Positions 55,188 to 63,994 of a stretch of 64,000 nucleotides of DNA are shown here, in pieces. Each line of letters begins with the position of its first letter. Position 1 is the stretch's first letter. The translations under genes were made by a program, and so were the position numbers. Source of the DNA: Amycolatopsis saalfeldensis (GTDB lineage: Bacteria; Actinomycetota; Actinomycetes; Mycobacteriales; Pseudonocardiaceae); the NCBI RefSeq assembly GCF_900110575.1, contig NZ_FOEF01000030.1, positions 1-64,000 of the forward strand, given 5' to 3'. The notes below the pieces were generated by a model, which did no database searches, was not told where the DNA came from, and saw nothing but the letters and a program-made list of their open reading frames with translations.

Positions 55188-56312
55188 TCAGGTCATGTAG
55201 TCCTCGCAGCCACCGGCGCGCACGGTGTCGAGGGTGAAACAGTGGAAGCCCCCGCCGAAGAGCCGGCGATGCCGGTGACGGACCGGCGCGACGGTGAAGC
55301 CGCGCTTCTCCAGCAGATCGACCAGCTCCGGGTAATGGGAGTTGACGACGACCGTGTCCTCGTTGACCGACAACACGTTGATGTCGATGTAGCGGCTGGC
55401 GATGGGCACGACGAAACCGAAACCGCTGTAGTCGGGTTCGGGTTCGTCGGTGGGCGGGGGATAGATCACGTCCCACGACCGCATGGCCTCCGGCAGAAAC
55501 GGCAGGTACTCAGGGGAACGCAACAGCAGCAACCCCGGGCGCAGGGGCACGATCACACTGTCGATGTGGTTGTCAGCGATGCCGTCGAGGCGGTGGAACC
55601 GCAGCTGCGGGATGTTCTCACGCAGCCAGCGCAGCGCCAGCTCGTGGTTGACATTGGCGACGTTCACCAAGACGTCGCAGCCCAGCCGCATGCACTGGGC
55701 ACCGTCGAAGATCATCTCCAGGCCCAGGCCGTCGATACCGAGCGCCGCTTCCCCTTCAGCGGCGCGGGAGACGTCGACGCCCCGGCGCCGGAAGTAGGCG
55801 TCGTCCAGCGAATCACGGGTCAGCGCGGGCCGCGGCATGCTCAGCCAGTTCGAGCCGGCCGCGTAGTAGCGGTAGAAGATCGGCTTGAGAAGGTCGTTCT
55901 CGAAGACTCGGGCGCGCACGTGCGGCGCGGTCTCGACGATCGTGTTCCCGAGGATGATCGTCTGGTCGCGGACGTTGAGCGGCGGGGTGGCCCGGGCATC
56001 CCATTGCGGGGTGCGGATGTCGACGGCCTTGCCCGGAGCCGCCGGTCGCAGGACGTTCACCCCGCAGCCGGTCAACGTGTCGACCAGGCCGGCGATGTCC
56101 TCGTTGAGCTCGTCGACCAGCTGCTCCGGAATCTGCAGAAGAGGCTGCGAAGGACCAGTGTTTCCGAGGATGGGGGCCACATTGTCGAAGAAGAACAGGC
56201 GCCATGAGGTGTCGACGTGGTGCTCGGTGTAGTGCTCGGCGCGGCCGACGACGACCTCGAGCAGCTGAGTCCACTCGTCGAAGCTGTTGGCGATGGGATC
56301 GGCTTGGGTCAT
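55188..56312 (-). CDS. AGAT-type amidinotransferase
   Basis: The 374-aa product is a glycine/inosamine-type amidinotransferase with the full catalytic triad: D193 in IFDGAQC, H249 in ADNHIDS and C358 in GGGFHC. Such enzymes move an amidino group from arginine to an amine. The start at 56312 is chosen by GGAGG 10 nt upstream. It lies between the desaturase and oxygenase genes of the leftward run. The acceptor could be the Lys side chain of the precursor repeats or a free amine; this is inference. Confidence 0.85.
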   Translation of the reverse strand: MTQADPIANSFDEWTQLLEVVVGRAEHYTEHHVDTSWRLFFFDNVAPILGNTGPSQPLLQIPEQLVDELNEDIAGLVDTLTGCGVNVLRPAAPGKAVDIRTPQWDARATPPLNVRDQTIILGNTIVETAPHVRARVFENDLLKPIFYRYYAAGSNWLSMPRPALTRDSLDDAYFRRRGVDVSRAAEGEAALGIDGLGLEMIFDGAQCMRLGCDVLVNVANVNHELALRWLRENIPQLRFHRLDGIADNHIDSVIVPLRPGLLLLRSPEYLPFLPEAMRSWDVIYPPPTDEPEPDYSGFGFVVPIASRYIDINVLSVNEDTVVVNSHYPELVDLLEKRGFTVAPVRHRHRRLFGGGFHCFTLDTVRAGGCEDYMT

Positions 56313-56435
56313 GATTTGCCGCCTCCTCGGCGGCGGTGACCGAATGTCCGCGGGCACACCTCGCTGCCCGCGCGACGAGGAGTGTCCGGCGGGGCTCGGT
56401 GCCGGTTGGTCGGTTGGTGGGCGTGGCGGCGTGAG

Positions 56436-57509
56436 TCAGGCAGCCGCGGTGCTGGCGGGCGGGAGGCGGGTGTCGTCGGCGTTCGTGCTCAGGCGGGCGA
56501 TGATGTCCTCGATCACGCACGGCAGGTCGGGCGTGGACCGGCGGCGGAAGAAATAGCCGGAGCACCAGGGAACGTCGTTCCAGCGCGGAAGGCTCGCCGA
56601 GGCCAGAGCCTTGGCCTCGGGCAGGCGCCGCCACGGGATCTGCGGGCACCAGTGGTGGATCGGGTGGTACATGTCGTCGAGATGCCCGCCGAGCAGGTGC
56701 CGGGTGAGCCAGTGCGAAGACCATCCGCGGGTCTGCAGGAGAACGTCGGTGTTCTCGATGAGGCCCGCGTGGTTGCCCAGATCGGTGATCCAGGTGACGA
56801 CCGGCCTGACGACGACCAGCGGAACCAGCCAGTAGAGCAGGAATTGAAACTCGGCGTCGAAGGGCCAACACACCGCGAGGGCGCCGGCCCACAGCGCGCC
56901 TCGTGCCGCCAGCGCTCGCCAGGTCTCTCCAGGTGCCCTGGTGACCAGGACCAAGGCAGCGGTTTTCGGGAGGCGCCACAAGGCATTGCGCACGATGACC
57001 CGCACGACGAAAGAACGGCGGCTCGGCGTCACCCCAGCCGCGCGGATGTTGCCGGCTCGGTAGGACTGGAACATCGGATCGTTGTCGGAGCCGAGCTTGG
57101 CGTGGTGGACGTAGTGGCTGCTGCGGTAGGGCGGGAAACCCTCGCCGAGAAGCGCGGTCAGCACGTACCCCGCAAGACGATTACCGGTGCGGGTGGCCAT
57201 CAACTTGGAGTGCACGCACTCGTGTGCCAGGTTCGAGAGATGTCGTTGGCGCACACCGATGTAGCAGACGGCGAGCACGGGCCCGACGACATGACCGATG
57301 AAGTGCCCGATGACCGCCGCGGCGAGGATGGCGAGGAGATCCCGGCAGACATCGAACAGCCCGATCGTGGGGCGTCCGCAGAGTCCTTCGAGTTCGGTGA
57401 CCAGCCGCGGTCCCAGCGTCTTGCGGACAGGCCCAGACGCGCCAGTGCCGTTGCGCGTCCTGCCTCGGGGTGCCGGCCGGGTCGCCGAGCGCGGGGCGGA
57501 GCTGGGCAT
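56436..57509 (-). CDS. Fatty-acid-desaturase-family membrane enzyme
   Basis: The 357-aa product has the three His boxes of membrane di-iron desaturases: HECVH (96-100), HYVHH (132-136), and HPIHH (282-286) with an extra H276 and H247. Four or so hydrophobic segments agree with a membrane enzyme. GGAGGA lies just upstream of the ATG at 57509. Besides acyl chains, members of this family desaturate or hydroxylate other groups. As the first enzyme after the repeat peptide it may act on that peptide or on a lipid partner. Confidence 0.85.
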   Translation of the reverse strand: MPSSAPRSATRPAPRGRTRNGTGASGPVRKTLGPRLVTELEGLCGRPTIGLFDVCRDLLAILAAAVIGHFIGHVVGPVLAVCYIGVRQRHLSNLAHECVHSKLMATRTGNRLAGYVLTALLGEGFPPYRSSHYVHHAKLGSDNDPMFQSYRAGNIRAAGVTPSRRSFVVRVIVRNALWRLPKTAALVLVTRAPGETWRALAARGALWAGALAVCWPFDAEFQFLLYWLVPLVVVRPVVTWITDLGNHAGLIENTDVLLQTRGWSSHWLTRHLLGGHLDDMYHPIHHWCPQIPWRRLPEAKALASASLPRWNDVPWCSGYFFRRRSTPDLPCVIEDIIARLSTNADDTRLPPASTAAA

Positions 57510-57644
57510 CAAATCCTCCAGATATCGGGAATTCTGGGGTTTCCGGACTGGGACGGGGCGTGCTCCGGCGCGGCCGGGACGCCCACGGAGCCGGTGAGCA
57601 CCCACGATCACGCCGGAGCACGGTCGAGGCGGATCAGCGGTGCG

Positions 57645-57857
57645 TCAGGAAACCGCGTCCGGGCGCATGCCCAGCTTCAGGCCGGTGTCGGCGTCGGGAC
57701 GCATGCCGGCCTTGAGGCTGCCCGCGTCGGGACGCATGCCCAGCTTCAGGCCGGTGTCGGCGTCCGGACGCATGCCGGCCTTGGAGTCGTCCGCGTCGGG
57801 ACGCATGCCGAACTTCAGTCCCTCGTCCGGAATCAAAACGGCGGTCGGAGCGGTCAT
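57645..57857 (-). CDS. Repeat precursor peptide with five GMRPDA units
   Basis: The 70-aa product starts with MTAPTAVLIPDE and then carries GMRPDA at residues 17-22, 28-33, 40-45, 51-56 and 63-68, alternating spacing of 11 and 12 residues. Each unit is preceded by LK(F/L), (S)KA or LKA, and most are followed by an acidic D or DT. The repeats form a 69-bp tandem at the DNA level. GGGAG is 5-6 nt before the ATG. It is the first gene of the leftward run of six enzymes. The layout is that of a multi-core RiPP precursor with a very short leader, but no family of that kind is known to me. Confidence 0.75.
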   Translation of the reverse strand: MTAPTAVLIPDEGLKFGMRPDADDSKAGMRPDADTGLKLGMRPDAGSLKAGMRPDADTGLKLGMRPDAVS

Positions 57858-58364
57858 GAGTTCTCCCTTCGGTCGCGGGGCATCCCGCGAGTCCGTGTGA
57901 TCGGGGCAGTAGCGCCGGTGGGCCGAATGGCACGAAGAAGCAAAGACCCATCGGCTCGGAATGCCGCTGTGCGCAGTGCACGCAGGTGGAGCGAGTCCAC
58001 GCCCGGAACACGCGCGTTCCCACCGCACGTCACGGCAAGAAACGCTGCTGCGCCAAGCGCTTGAACAATCACGCTAGGCACGCCCACGGGGCGCCGCAAC
58101 GGTCCGCAGTGTTGCGCCGGGTGCACGCAGATGTTGCGTGGCCGTTGCGTTCACAAGCCCTCTGACCTGCTGGAAACCGGCGGGCGAGGTTCGGAGAAAC
58201 ACCCGCCGCGCGCAGGTGCGCGCCGGAGGGGCACGCAACGGGGGTTCTCCTACGCCACCTGTCACACCAAGCTGAGGTCGCCGCCGACGATCACACGCCT
58301 CCAGGTCGGGCCGGCCCCACGCTCCCATCCAGTGCCACCGGAACACGAAACGAGGCAGAGCGGC
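57858..58364. other. Divergent promoter region of the biosynthetic cluster
   Basis: This 507-bp stretch separates the leftward precursor gene from the rightward LysRS-like gene and must carry both promoters. A small CGGCGGG/CCCGCCG pair near 58179-58208 is the only dyad noticed. No gene is supported. Confidence 0.45.
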
Positions 58365-59243
58365 ATGCCCGACCCCATCGCCACGAAATCCGAGCTGCTG
58401 GCCAGCCTGCGCGCCACCCTCCGCTCGGAGAAGTTCGTCGAGGTCGTGACACCCGTCGCGCGCAAGGCCAACCTCGGTCCTGGTCGCCGAGCTCCGGCCG
58501 AAGTCGCCGGCGAGAGGTACCTGCGCACGATGATCGGCCCGGCTCTGCGGGTCAACCTGGAATTCCACCCGCGGGTGTATGAGATCGGCCCGTGCTTCCG
58601 GCCCGAGAAGCCGGACAAGCTCCACGCACCGGAGTTCACGATGCTCGACCTCTACGCCGCCCACGAGAGCTTCGACTTCCTCATCGCCCTGGCCGAACGG
58701 CTCACCGCGCCGCACATTCGCTACACCCCGGTGCGGATCTCCGTCGCGGACCACATCCGCGACCTCTTCGGCATCGACCTGCGCCGCGAACCTCTCGGCG
58801 ACCTGCCAGTACGGATGGCCGATCGCCTGCGGCTGAACGAGCAGACCCCGTTCAAAGCAGTTCTCGGGCAGTTTGTCGAACACGAGCTGGAGACGCAGAG
58901 CACCAGAGCAGCGGTGTTCCTCACCGACTACCCGATCGGCGGTGACGAGCCGTGCGCCCGGCTCACGCCCGGCGCCACCGCCACCCTCAACCGGTTCGAG
59001 CTCCTGGTAGACGGCATCGAAGTTGTCCACGGCTACGAGGACGAAGTCGATGGTCACGCGTTCGCCGAGCGCGCCCGCGCAGTCGACCTCTACGACGACG
59101 AGCAGGCCCTGGCCTGGGAAGCGATCACCGCAGGCCGGGTCCCGGCTGCCAGTGTCGGCCTGGGCATCGGCATCGAACGGCTGTGCATGGCTGCCACCGG
59201 CATCAAGGACATCGGCACGTTCCTGCAGTCATCCCAGTTCTGA
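58365..59243 (+). CDS. Stand-alone class II LysRS-like synthetase core
   Basis: The 292-aa product is the catalytic core of a class II lysyl-tRNA synthetase-like enzyme, with motif 2 near 72-98 (YEIGPCFRPE, then HAPEFTMLDLY) and motif 3 near 265-275 (GLGIGIERL). It lacks the N-terminal anticodon-binding domain, as in EpmA/PoxA-type proteins that ligate amino acids to proteins rather than tRNA. It would activate a basic amino acid with ATP. Which one is not visible. It is divergent from the precursor gene, and probably forms a pair with the TauD gene 35 bp downstream. Confidence 0.8.
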   Translation: MPDPIATKSELLASLRATLRSEKFVEVVTPVARKANLGPGRRAPAEVAGERYLRTMIGPALRVNLEFHPRVYEIGPCFRPEKPDKLHAPEFTMLDLYAAHESFDFLIALAERLTAPHIRYTPVRISVADHIRDLFGIDLRREPLGDLPVRMADRLRLNEQTPFKAVLGQFVEHELETQSTRAAVFLTDYPIGGDEPCARLTPGATATLNRFELLVDGIEVVHGYEDEVDGHAFAERARAVDLYDDEQALAWEAITAGRVPAASVGLGIGIERLCMAATGIKDIGTFLQSSQF

Positions 59244-59278
59244 GCAACCGAACCGCGTTCCCCCACAGGAGAACCACG

Positions 59279-60124
59279 ATGCCTTTTACCCCGCGCCCGC
59301 TCGACGACACCGGCTTCGGCGCGATCGTCGACGGCGACCTCACGTCGGCGGAGGCCGGGCCCGCTGTTCCGGCCCTGCTGCAGGCTCTGCACCGTCACCG
59401 GCTGCTGATCTTTCCGCGCCAGCACCTCAATCACGCGGATCTTCTCGCGGCCGCCCGGTGCTTCGGCACCGTGGACACCGGCGTCGACCGCCGGTACGCC
59501 GTCGGCGGATTCCCCGGCCTGACCACGATCAGCAACATCGTCGAACACGGGACACACGTCGGCATCTACGACGGCGACGACGAAGAAGAGTGGCACGCCG
59601 ACAACTCGTTCAAGCCACAGCTGACCAGAGCCACGATGCTCTACTCGGTGATCACCCCCGAGCAGGGCGGCCAGACCCGGTTCGCCGACGCAACCCGGGC
59701 CTACGCCGACCTCCCCGCGGACCTCAAGCAGCGGATCGAGGACCTGCGCGCGGTTCACTCGATCCAGCACCTCGGCGCGCTGCAGCGCCAGGCCGGCGGC
59801 GGGCAGTCCTCGGCCGCAGCCGGCACCCTCGCCGGCGATCCAGAAGTCGAGCACCCCCTCGTCCTGCAGCATCCGGTGACCGGCACCCGCTCGCTGCTGC
59901 TCGGGTCCATGGTGATCCGCCACATCGCAGGGCTGAGCGACGAGGAGAGCGGCGCCCTGCTGGCCGACCTGCTCAAGCACGCGACGCGCGCGCAATACGT
60001 GCACACCCACCGCTGGAGCCGGGGTGACCTCGTCATCTGGGACAACCTCGCCACCCTCCACACCGCGTCACCGTGCGACAGCTCCCGCCACCACCGGCTG
60101 CTCTACCGCGCCTCGGTCCACTAG
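59279..60124 (+). CDS. TauD/TfdA-type iron 2-oxoglutarate dioxygenase
   Basis: The 281-aa product has the HxD iron motif WHADNSF (H106, D108), a distal H261 in DNLATLHTA and the Arg-containing RLLYR end (about 273-277) for 2-oxoglutarate. AGGAG is 7 nt before the ATG. It should hydroxylate or desaturate a small molecule or amino acid such as arginine or an acylated peptide. It follows the LysRS-like gene by 35 bp. Confidence 0.85.
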   Translation: MPFTPRPLDDTGFGAIVDGDLTSAEAGPAVPALLQALHRHRLLIFPRQHLNHADLLAAARCFGTVDTGVDRRYAVGGFPGLTTISNIVEHGTHVGIYDGDDEEEWHADNSFKPQLTRATMLYSVITPEQGGQTRFADATRAYADLPADLKQRIEDLRAVHSIQHLGALQRQAGGGQSSAAAGTLAGDPEVEHPLVLQHPVTGTRSLLLGSMVIRHIAGLSDEESGALLADLLKHATRAQYVHTHRWSRGDLVIWDNLATLHTASPCDSSRHHRLLYRASVH

Positions 60125-60207
60125 CACCGCGCCGCCCACGTCACCCCTGCGGAGGAACCACGCGGGACCGCCCGGGCCGGCCGCCCGCTTCTCACTAAGG
60201 TTCGTGC

Positions 60208-61335
60208 ATGGCCGAGAAGGTTCCCTTGAAAGAGCAGGCGCTCAACGCCGACCGCGTCACCCGCATCGGCCACGAAGTGCACGCCGTCTGCCCCGACTTC
60301 AACGCCAAGGCCTTCACCCGCGAGGTCATGGCCGACCTGCCGAAGCTGGTGCTCAAGGACCGCATCGCCCGCGTCAGCTCAGCCCTGCACGCCCACATAC
60401 CGGTCACCGGCGCCGCGGCGCTCGAGGTAATCCTGCGATCGCTGCCGCCGACGCCCGAGGCCGCCGGCGTCACCAACGACTTCGGGCTGCACATCTACTC
60501 ACCGCACTCCGACTACGTCGCCCGGTACTGCCGCAACGCCGAGCTACTGGACCACGCCCTTGCCGCGCTCAAACGCCTCACCTGCTACTTCACCGCCGAA
60601 GTCGCCGTCCGCTACTTCCTCACCGACTTCCCGGACGAGACGATGAAGGCCGTGAACGCGTGGGCCCACGACGACGAGCACCAGGTGCGGCGCCTGGCCA
60701 GCGAGTCCACCCGTCCCAAGCTGCCCTGGGCCCCGCGCGTTCCCCTCGCGATCGACGCGGCCGTGCCCGTGCTCGACCAGCTCTACGCCGACACCAGCAA
60801 GTACGTCCGCACCTCGGTCGCCAACCACCTGCACGACATCGCCACCGACGAGCCGGACGTCGCGCTGGCCGTCTTGCGGCGGTGGAAGGCCAGCGAGCGC
60901 GCCACCGAGAAGGACTTTAAGTTCATCGCCCGCCAGGCCCTGCGCAGCAAGCTCAAGCAGGGCTGGCCCCCGGCGCACGCGTTCCTCGGCTACGAGCGCG
61001 ACGCCCCGATCGAGGTCTCACCACCGCGGCTGGACCGCACCCAGTTCGTCGACGGTGACATCCTGGCCTTCTCGGCCACGCTGACCGCGACCGCGGCGAC
61101 CCCGGTAGACGTGATGTACGTGATCTCGTCGACCACAGCACACGGAAAACCGCGCGAGAAGGTGTACGTCCTGACCCGGACCGTGGCCAAGCCGGCCACG
61201 CCCCTGCCGCTGACCAAGGCACACGCACTCCGCTCGACCGCCACGATGACACTCGTCCCCGGGCCGCACACCATCGCACTCCAGGTCAACGGACGACGAT
61301 TCCCCGCCGTGTCGTTCCAACTCAACGAGGACTGA
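60208..61335 (+). CDS. AlkC-type DNA alkylation repair protein
   Basis: The 375-aa product is a HEAT-repeat DNA glycosylase of the AlkC family: KFTREV-type N-terminus, DFPDETMKAVNAWAHDDEHQ, the signature RRLASESTRPKLPWAPR, VANHLHDIATD and IARQALRSKLKQG, then a C-terminal beta-rich (Ig-like) domain. AlkC proteins excise alkylated bases such as 3-methylcytosine and 3-methyladenine. A DNA repair gene adjacent to a natural-product cluster, here 83 bp after the TauD gene, is the setting of known self-resistance glycosylases for alkylating products. It is not proven to be in the same transcript. Confidence 0.85.
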   Translation: MAEKVPLKEQALNADRVTRIGHEVHAVCPDFNAKAFTREVMADLPKLVLKDRIARVSSALHAHIPVTGAAALEVILRSLPPTPEAAGVTNDFGLHIYSPHSDYVARYCRNAELLDHALAALKRLTCYFTAEVAVRYFLTDFPDETMKAVNAWAHDDEHQVRRLASESTRPKLPWAPRVPLAIDAAVPVLDQLYADTSKYVRTSVANHLHDIATDEPDVALAVLRRWKASERATEKDFKFIARQALRSKLKQGWPPAHAFLGYERDAPIEVSPPRLDRTQFVDGDILAFSATLTATAATPVDVMYVISSTTAHGKPREKVYVLTRTVAKPATPLPLTKAHALRSTATMTLVPGPHTIALQVNGRRFPAVSFQLNED

Positions 61336-61436
61336 CCCATGCACGGTGGCCGGCAGCGCGGAACACGGCGGAACTGCTCGGCGCCCGCAGGATGTGTAGA
61401 CGTGTACCCCGAGCAGGAGGGATCAGGAGAACGGCC

Positions 61437-62426
61437 ATGCGATTCGGCACCTACAACGTTGAGAAGCTGTTCGGTTCGGACGCGCCCGGCGAGCGGAAAC
61501 GCCACGAACTGGTGTGCGAGGTCATCCGCGGTCTCAACGTCGACGTGCTGGCGGTTCAGGAGGTTGCCGCCGCGTTCCCGGAGCAAGCAGCAGAGCGGCT
61601 GGCCGAACTCGGCCGCCGGGTCGGCCTGACTGCCTATCACCGCGAACCCGGCACCGATGCCGGTCCCGAATACCAGATCGGGAAGATCGCCGTCGGCATC
61701 AGCCCCCACGACCTGCACCTGGGACTGCTCTGGAATCCCGACCGGGTCGAGGTAGTCGAGGGTACGTTCCGCAGCTACCCCAAGGAGAACATGCACCATG
61801 GGTTGATCAAGATGGTCTTCCGGGTCCAGGGCAGCGACGGGGCTTTCTACGAGGTGCAGCACGGTTCCACCCACCTGACCCCGTTCGGCCCGCACGCCGG
61901 CCGCGCCGACGAAGCGGTACGCGTCGCCAGTGCGTTCACCCGGCCCCTGGACAGGCCACCAGGCCTGGTCGGCGGCGACTGGAACACGACCAGCGCGGAC
62001 CGATCGTCCGACGGCACCTTCTACGATCCAGACCCCTACGCCGACTTCCCGTGGAACCCCGGTGCCGTCTTCCAGTGCCATCGTGAACGCGACGAGCGCG
62101 GACACCTCATCCGCTGGTGGGCCGACCGCACCACGGGCGAGGCCCTGCTCGACGGTGGCCTGCTCGAAGCCCGCGTGGAGCTGCACAACGCCACGCTGGC
62201 CACTGGAGGTGTTCCGTGGCAAGCCAGTGCCGGGCACCGCAGCAACGAGACAACCTTCGGGCCGCGGCGGATCGACAGCATCCGATGCACCGCCGATGTG
62301 GTTCCCGCGCTGCGCCGGGTCGAGATCGTCGACGGCGAACTCGCCTGTCGGGCCAGCGATCACCTTCCCGAAGTCGTCGAGTACGACCCCGCGGCGATCT
62401 CTCGGCAAGTCAGGAGCGATGCGTGA
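61437..62426 (+). CDS. Endonuclease/exonuclease/phosphatase-family protein
   Basis: The 329-aa product has the EEP marks: YNVEKLFG, VQEV (catalytic Glu), a His in QHGSTHLTPF, GGDWNTTSAD and a final SDHLPEV. It would be a metal-dependent nuclease or phosphodiesterase. The ATG at 61437 has AGGAG 8 nt before it. It follows the alkylation-repair gene by 101 bp. A DNA repair link is possible. Confidence 0.75.
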   Translation: MRFGTYNVEKLFGSDAPGERKRHELVCEVIRGLNVDVLAVQEVAAAFPEQAAERLAELGRRVGLTAYHREPGTDAGPEYQIGKIAVGISPHDLHLGLLWNPDRVEVVEGTFRSYPKENMHHGLIKMVFRVQGSDGAFYEVQHGSTHLTPFGPHAGRADEAVRVASAFTRPLDRPPGLVGGDWNTTSADRSSDGTFYDPDPYADFPWNPGAVFQCHRERDERGHLIRWWADRTTGEALLDGGLLEARVELHNATLATGGVPWQASAGHRSNETTFGPRRIDSIRCTADVVPALRRVEIVDGELACRASDHLPEVVEYDPAAISRQVRSDA

Positions 62427-63331
62427 ACCGCGTGTTCCTCTTCGACCCCGGCGACGAGGTCGTCGCCAACCTGCCCCGACTGAGCGCCGCACTGCTGAGC
62501 ACACTCGAGAGCGACGAGCTGGACGAAGACGCCTACAACGCCGCGCTGCGGGAGATCGGCGACGCGGGCCTCATCGACCTGGTGTGGATCACCTGGGCAC
62601 AGCTGCTGGCCCACACCCACACCCCCGACGAGGACCTGCTCGCCCCGCACCTGAGCGACATTCCCGAACACCAGTGGCGCGGCCCGGTCGACCGACACGG
62701 CCAGAACCTGATCGCCACGGCCCGCAACGCCGTCGCGGACCCGCGCGAAGAGGAGGCGCTGCTCGCGCTGACCGAGCAGGCCATCGGGGAACTGGACAAC
62801 GACGGCTCCTACTGGTTGACCTGGGTGATGGCCGTGGCCGTGCGGCCCGTCGTGGACGACGTCGGCGGCATCAACGCGTTCGCAACCATCGCCCAACACG
62901 TCGCCGGCGCCGCGCACGAGCTCACCCCGGACCCGGCGCTCGGGCCGGCCACCGCGGGACTCTCCGCGATCGCCGCCGGGCACCTCGACTCAGCCCGCGT
63001 CTACCTCAGCAGCTGCCACCCACGAGCTGCGATGGGAGCACTGCTTCCGGTCGCGGTGACCCAGCTGCATGGTCACGCGACCACCGTGCTCAGCCTCGAC
63101 GAGCACGGCATCCCCGACGGTGCCGGCGACCCCGCCGGCACCGAAGGACCCGCGGCGCTGCTGCGCGAGCTGCTCGACGCGCTGCTCGCTCCCGACCGCG
63201 ACCGGAACCGGGTCGCCGCAGCCACCGACGCCGTCGCCACCGCCAGCGACGATGACCAGATCCTCGTGTCCTGGTACCTCGCCCTGACCGTGGGCTACCA
63301 GCTCGCCCAGCAGCTCACGCGACGAACATGA
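62423..63331 (+). CDS. Hypothetical protein
   Basis: The 302-aa product starts at a GTG in a GTGA overlap with the EEP-family gene, with AGGAG 6 nt upstream, so the two are coupled. It is acidic and helical, with DEDLLAPHLSDIPEHQWRGP and a C-terminal LSWYLALTVGYQL-like helix. No catalytic motif is evident and no family is recognised. It may be a partner of the EEP protein. Confidence 0.6.
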   Translation: MNRVFLFDPGDEVVANLPRLSAALLSTLESDELDEDAYNAALREIGDAGLIDLVWITWAQLLAHTHTPDEDLLAPHLSDIPEHQWRGPVDRHGQNLIATARNAVADPREEEALLALTEQAIGELDNDGSYWLTWVMAVAVRPVVDDVGGINAFATIAQHVAGAAHELTPDPALGPATAGLSAIAAGHLDSARVYLSSCHPRAAMGALLPVAVTQLHGHATTVLSLDEHGIPDGAGDPAGTEGPAALLRELLDALLAPDRDRNRVAAATDAVATASDDDQILVSWYLALTVGYQLAQQLTRRT

Positions 63332-63481
63332 GCAGCCTTTCGAAGTCCCGAGGGGCCTGCCCGCACAACGAAACCGGCGGGCACGTGCACGCCTGGTGAA
63401 GTCGGAATCCAGTTCGATGCTCGCCAGGTCATCCCGCGGAACCTCCACCACGCCTCAAGGTCTGAACTGCAGAAGGTGAAA

Positions 63482-63994
63482 TCAGGCTCCACGGCGAGCG
63501 AGTGCGGGGACCCAGGGGTGGCGCCGATACAGGTGCAGGTGGCGGGTGAAGGCGTCCGTCTCCGGCCACGACTTGAGGACGCGGACCAGAAGTTCCGCAG
63601 CCGCAACGCTCCGGTCATGACCACCCGAGCACATCACCGCCGCAGTCACGACTGTCCGCCCGGACTCGAAGTGCCGGCCGATCGCCGCCAGCGTGTCGTT
63701 CAGCAGGTCGGTCCACTCCGGCTGCGCCTGCAGGAAATCCTGGACCGGCTCGTCCAAGCCGCCGAGGTCGCGCAGCTCGTCCACCCGGAACGGATTGGCC
63801 AGTGCGTGATGTATCCGCACCTGGTCGACGGTGAGCGGCAGATCATGGAGAGGTGGCTCGCGGCGCGCGATGACCTGGACGTCGGCGGTGGTCCACTCGG
63901 CAAGAAGCCCGTGCTTCATGTGGTTGTGGCCGCACGAGACTACGCGAACGATCTTCAGCTGGTGACATGTCACGCGGCGACCATAAGTGATCAA
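63482..63994 (-). CDS. RapZ C-terminal-domain-like protein
   Basis: The 170-aa product matches the stand-alone RapZ-C fold: VVSCGHNH at the start, NPFRVDELRDLGGLD in the middle and AVMCSGGHDRSV near the end, the GGxHRSV loop that binds anionic ligands. RapZ-C domains bind RNA or phosphorylated metabolites in other bacteria. No kinase part is fused. The start is uncertain: TTG at 63994 is the last base region before the window end, and the frame could extend beyond it. Confidence 0.6.
   Translation of the reverse strand: MITYGRRVTCHQLKIVRVVSCGHNHMKHGLLAEWTTADVQVIARREPPLHDLPLTVDQVRIHHALANPFRVDELRDLGGLDEPVQDFLQAQPEWTDLLNDTLAAIGRHFESGRTVVTAAVMCSGGHDRSVAAAELLVRVLKSWPETDAFTRHLHLYRRHPWVPALARRGA

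Noticed and set aside
56382..58064. A 560-codon rightward frame across the desaturase and precursor genes
   Set aside because: Its reads are antisense to the His boxes and the GMRPDA repeats; it has no domain or start signal.
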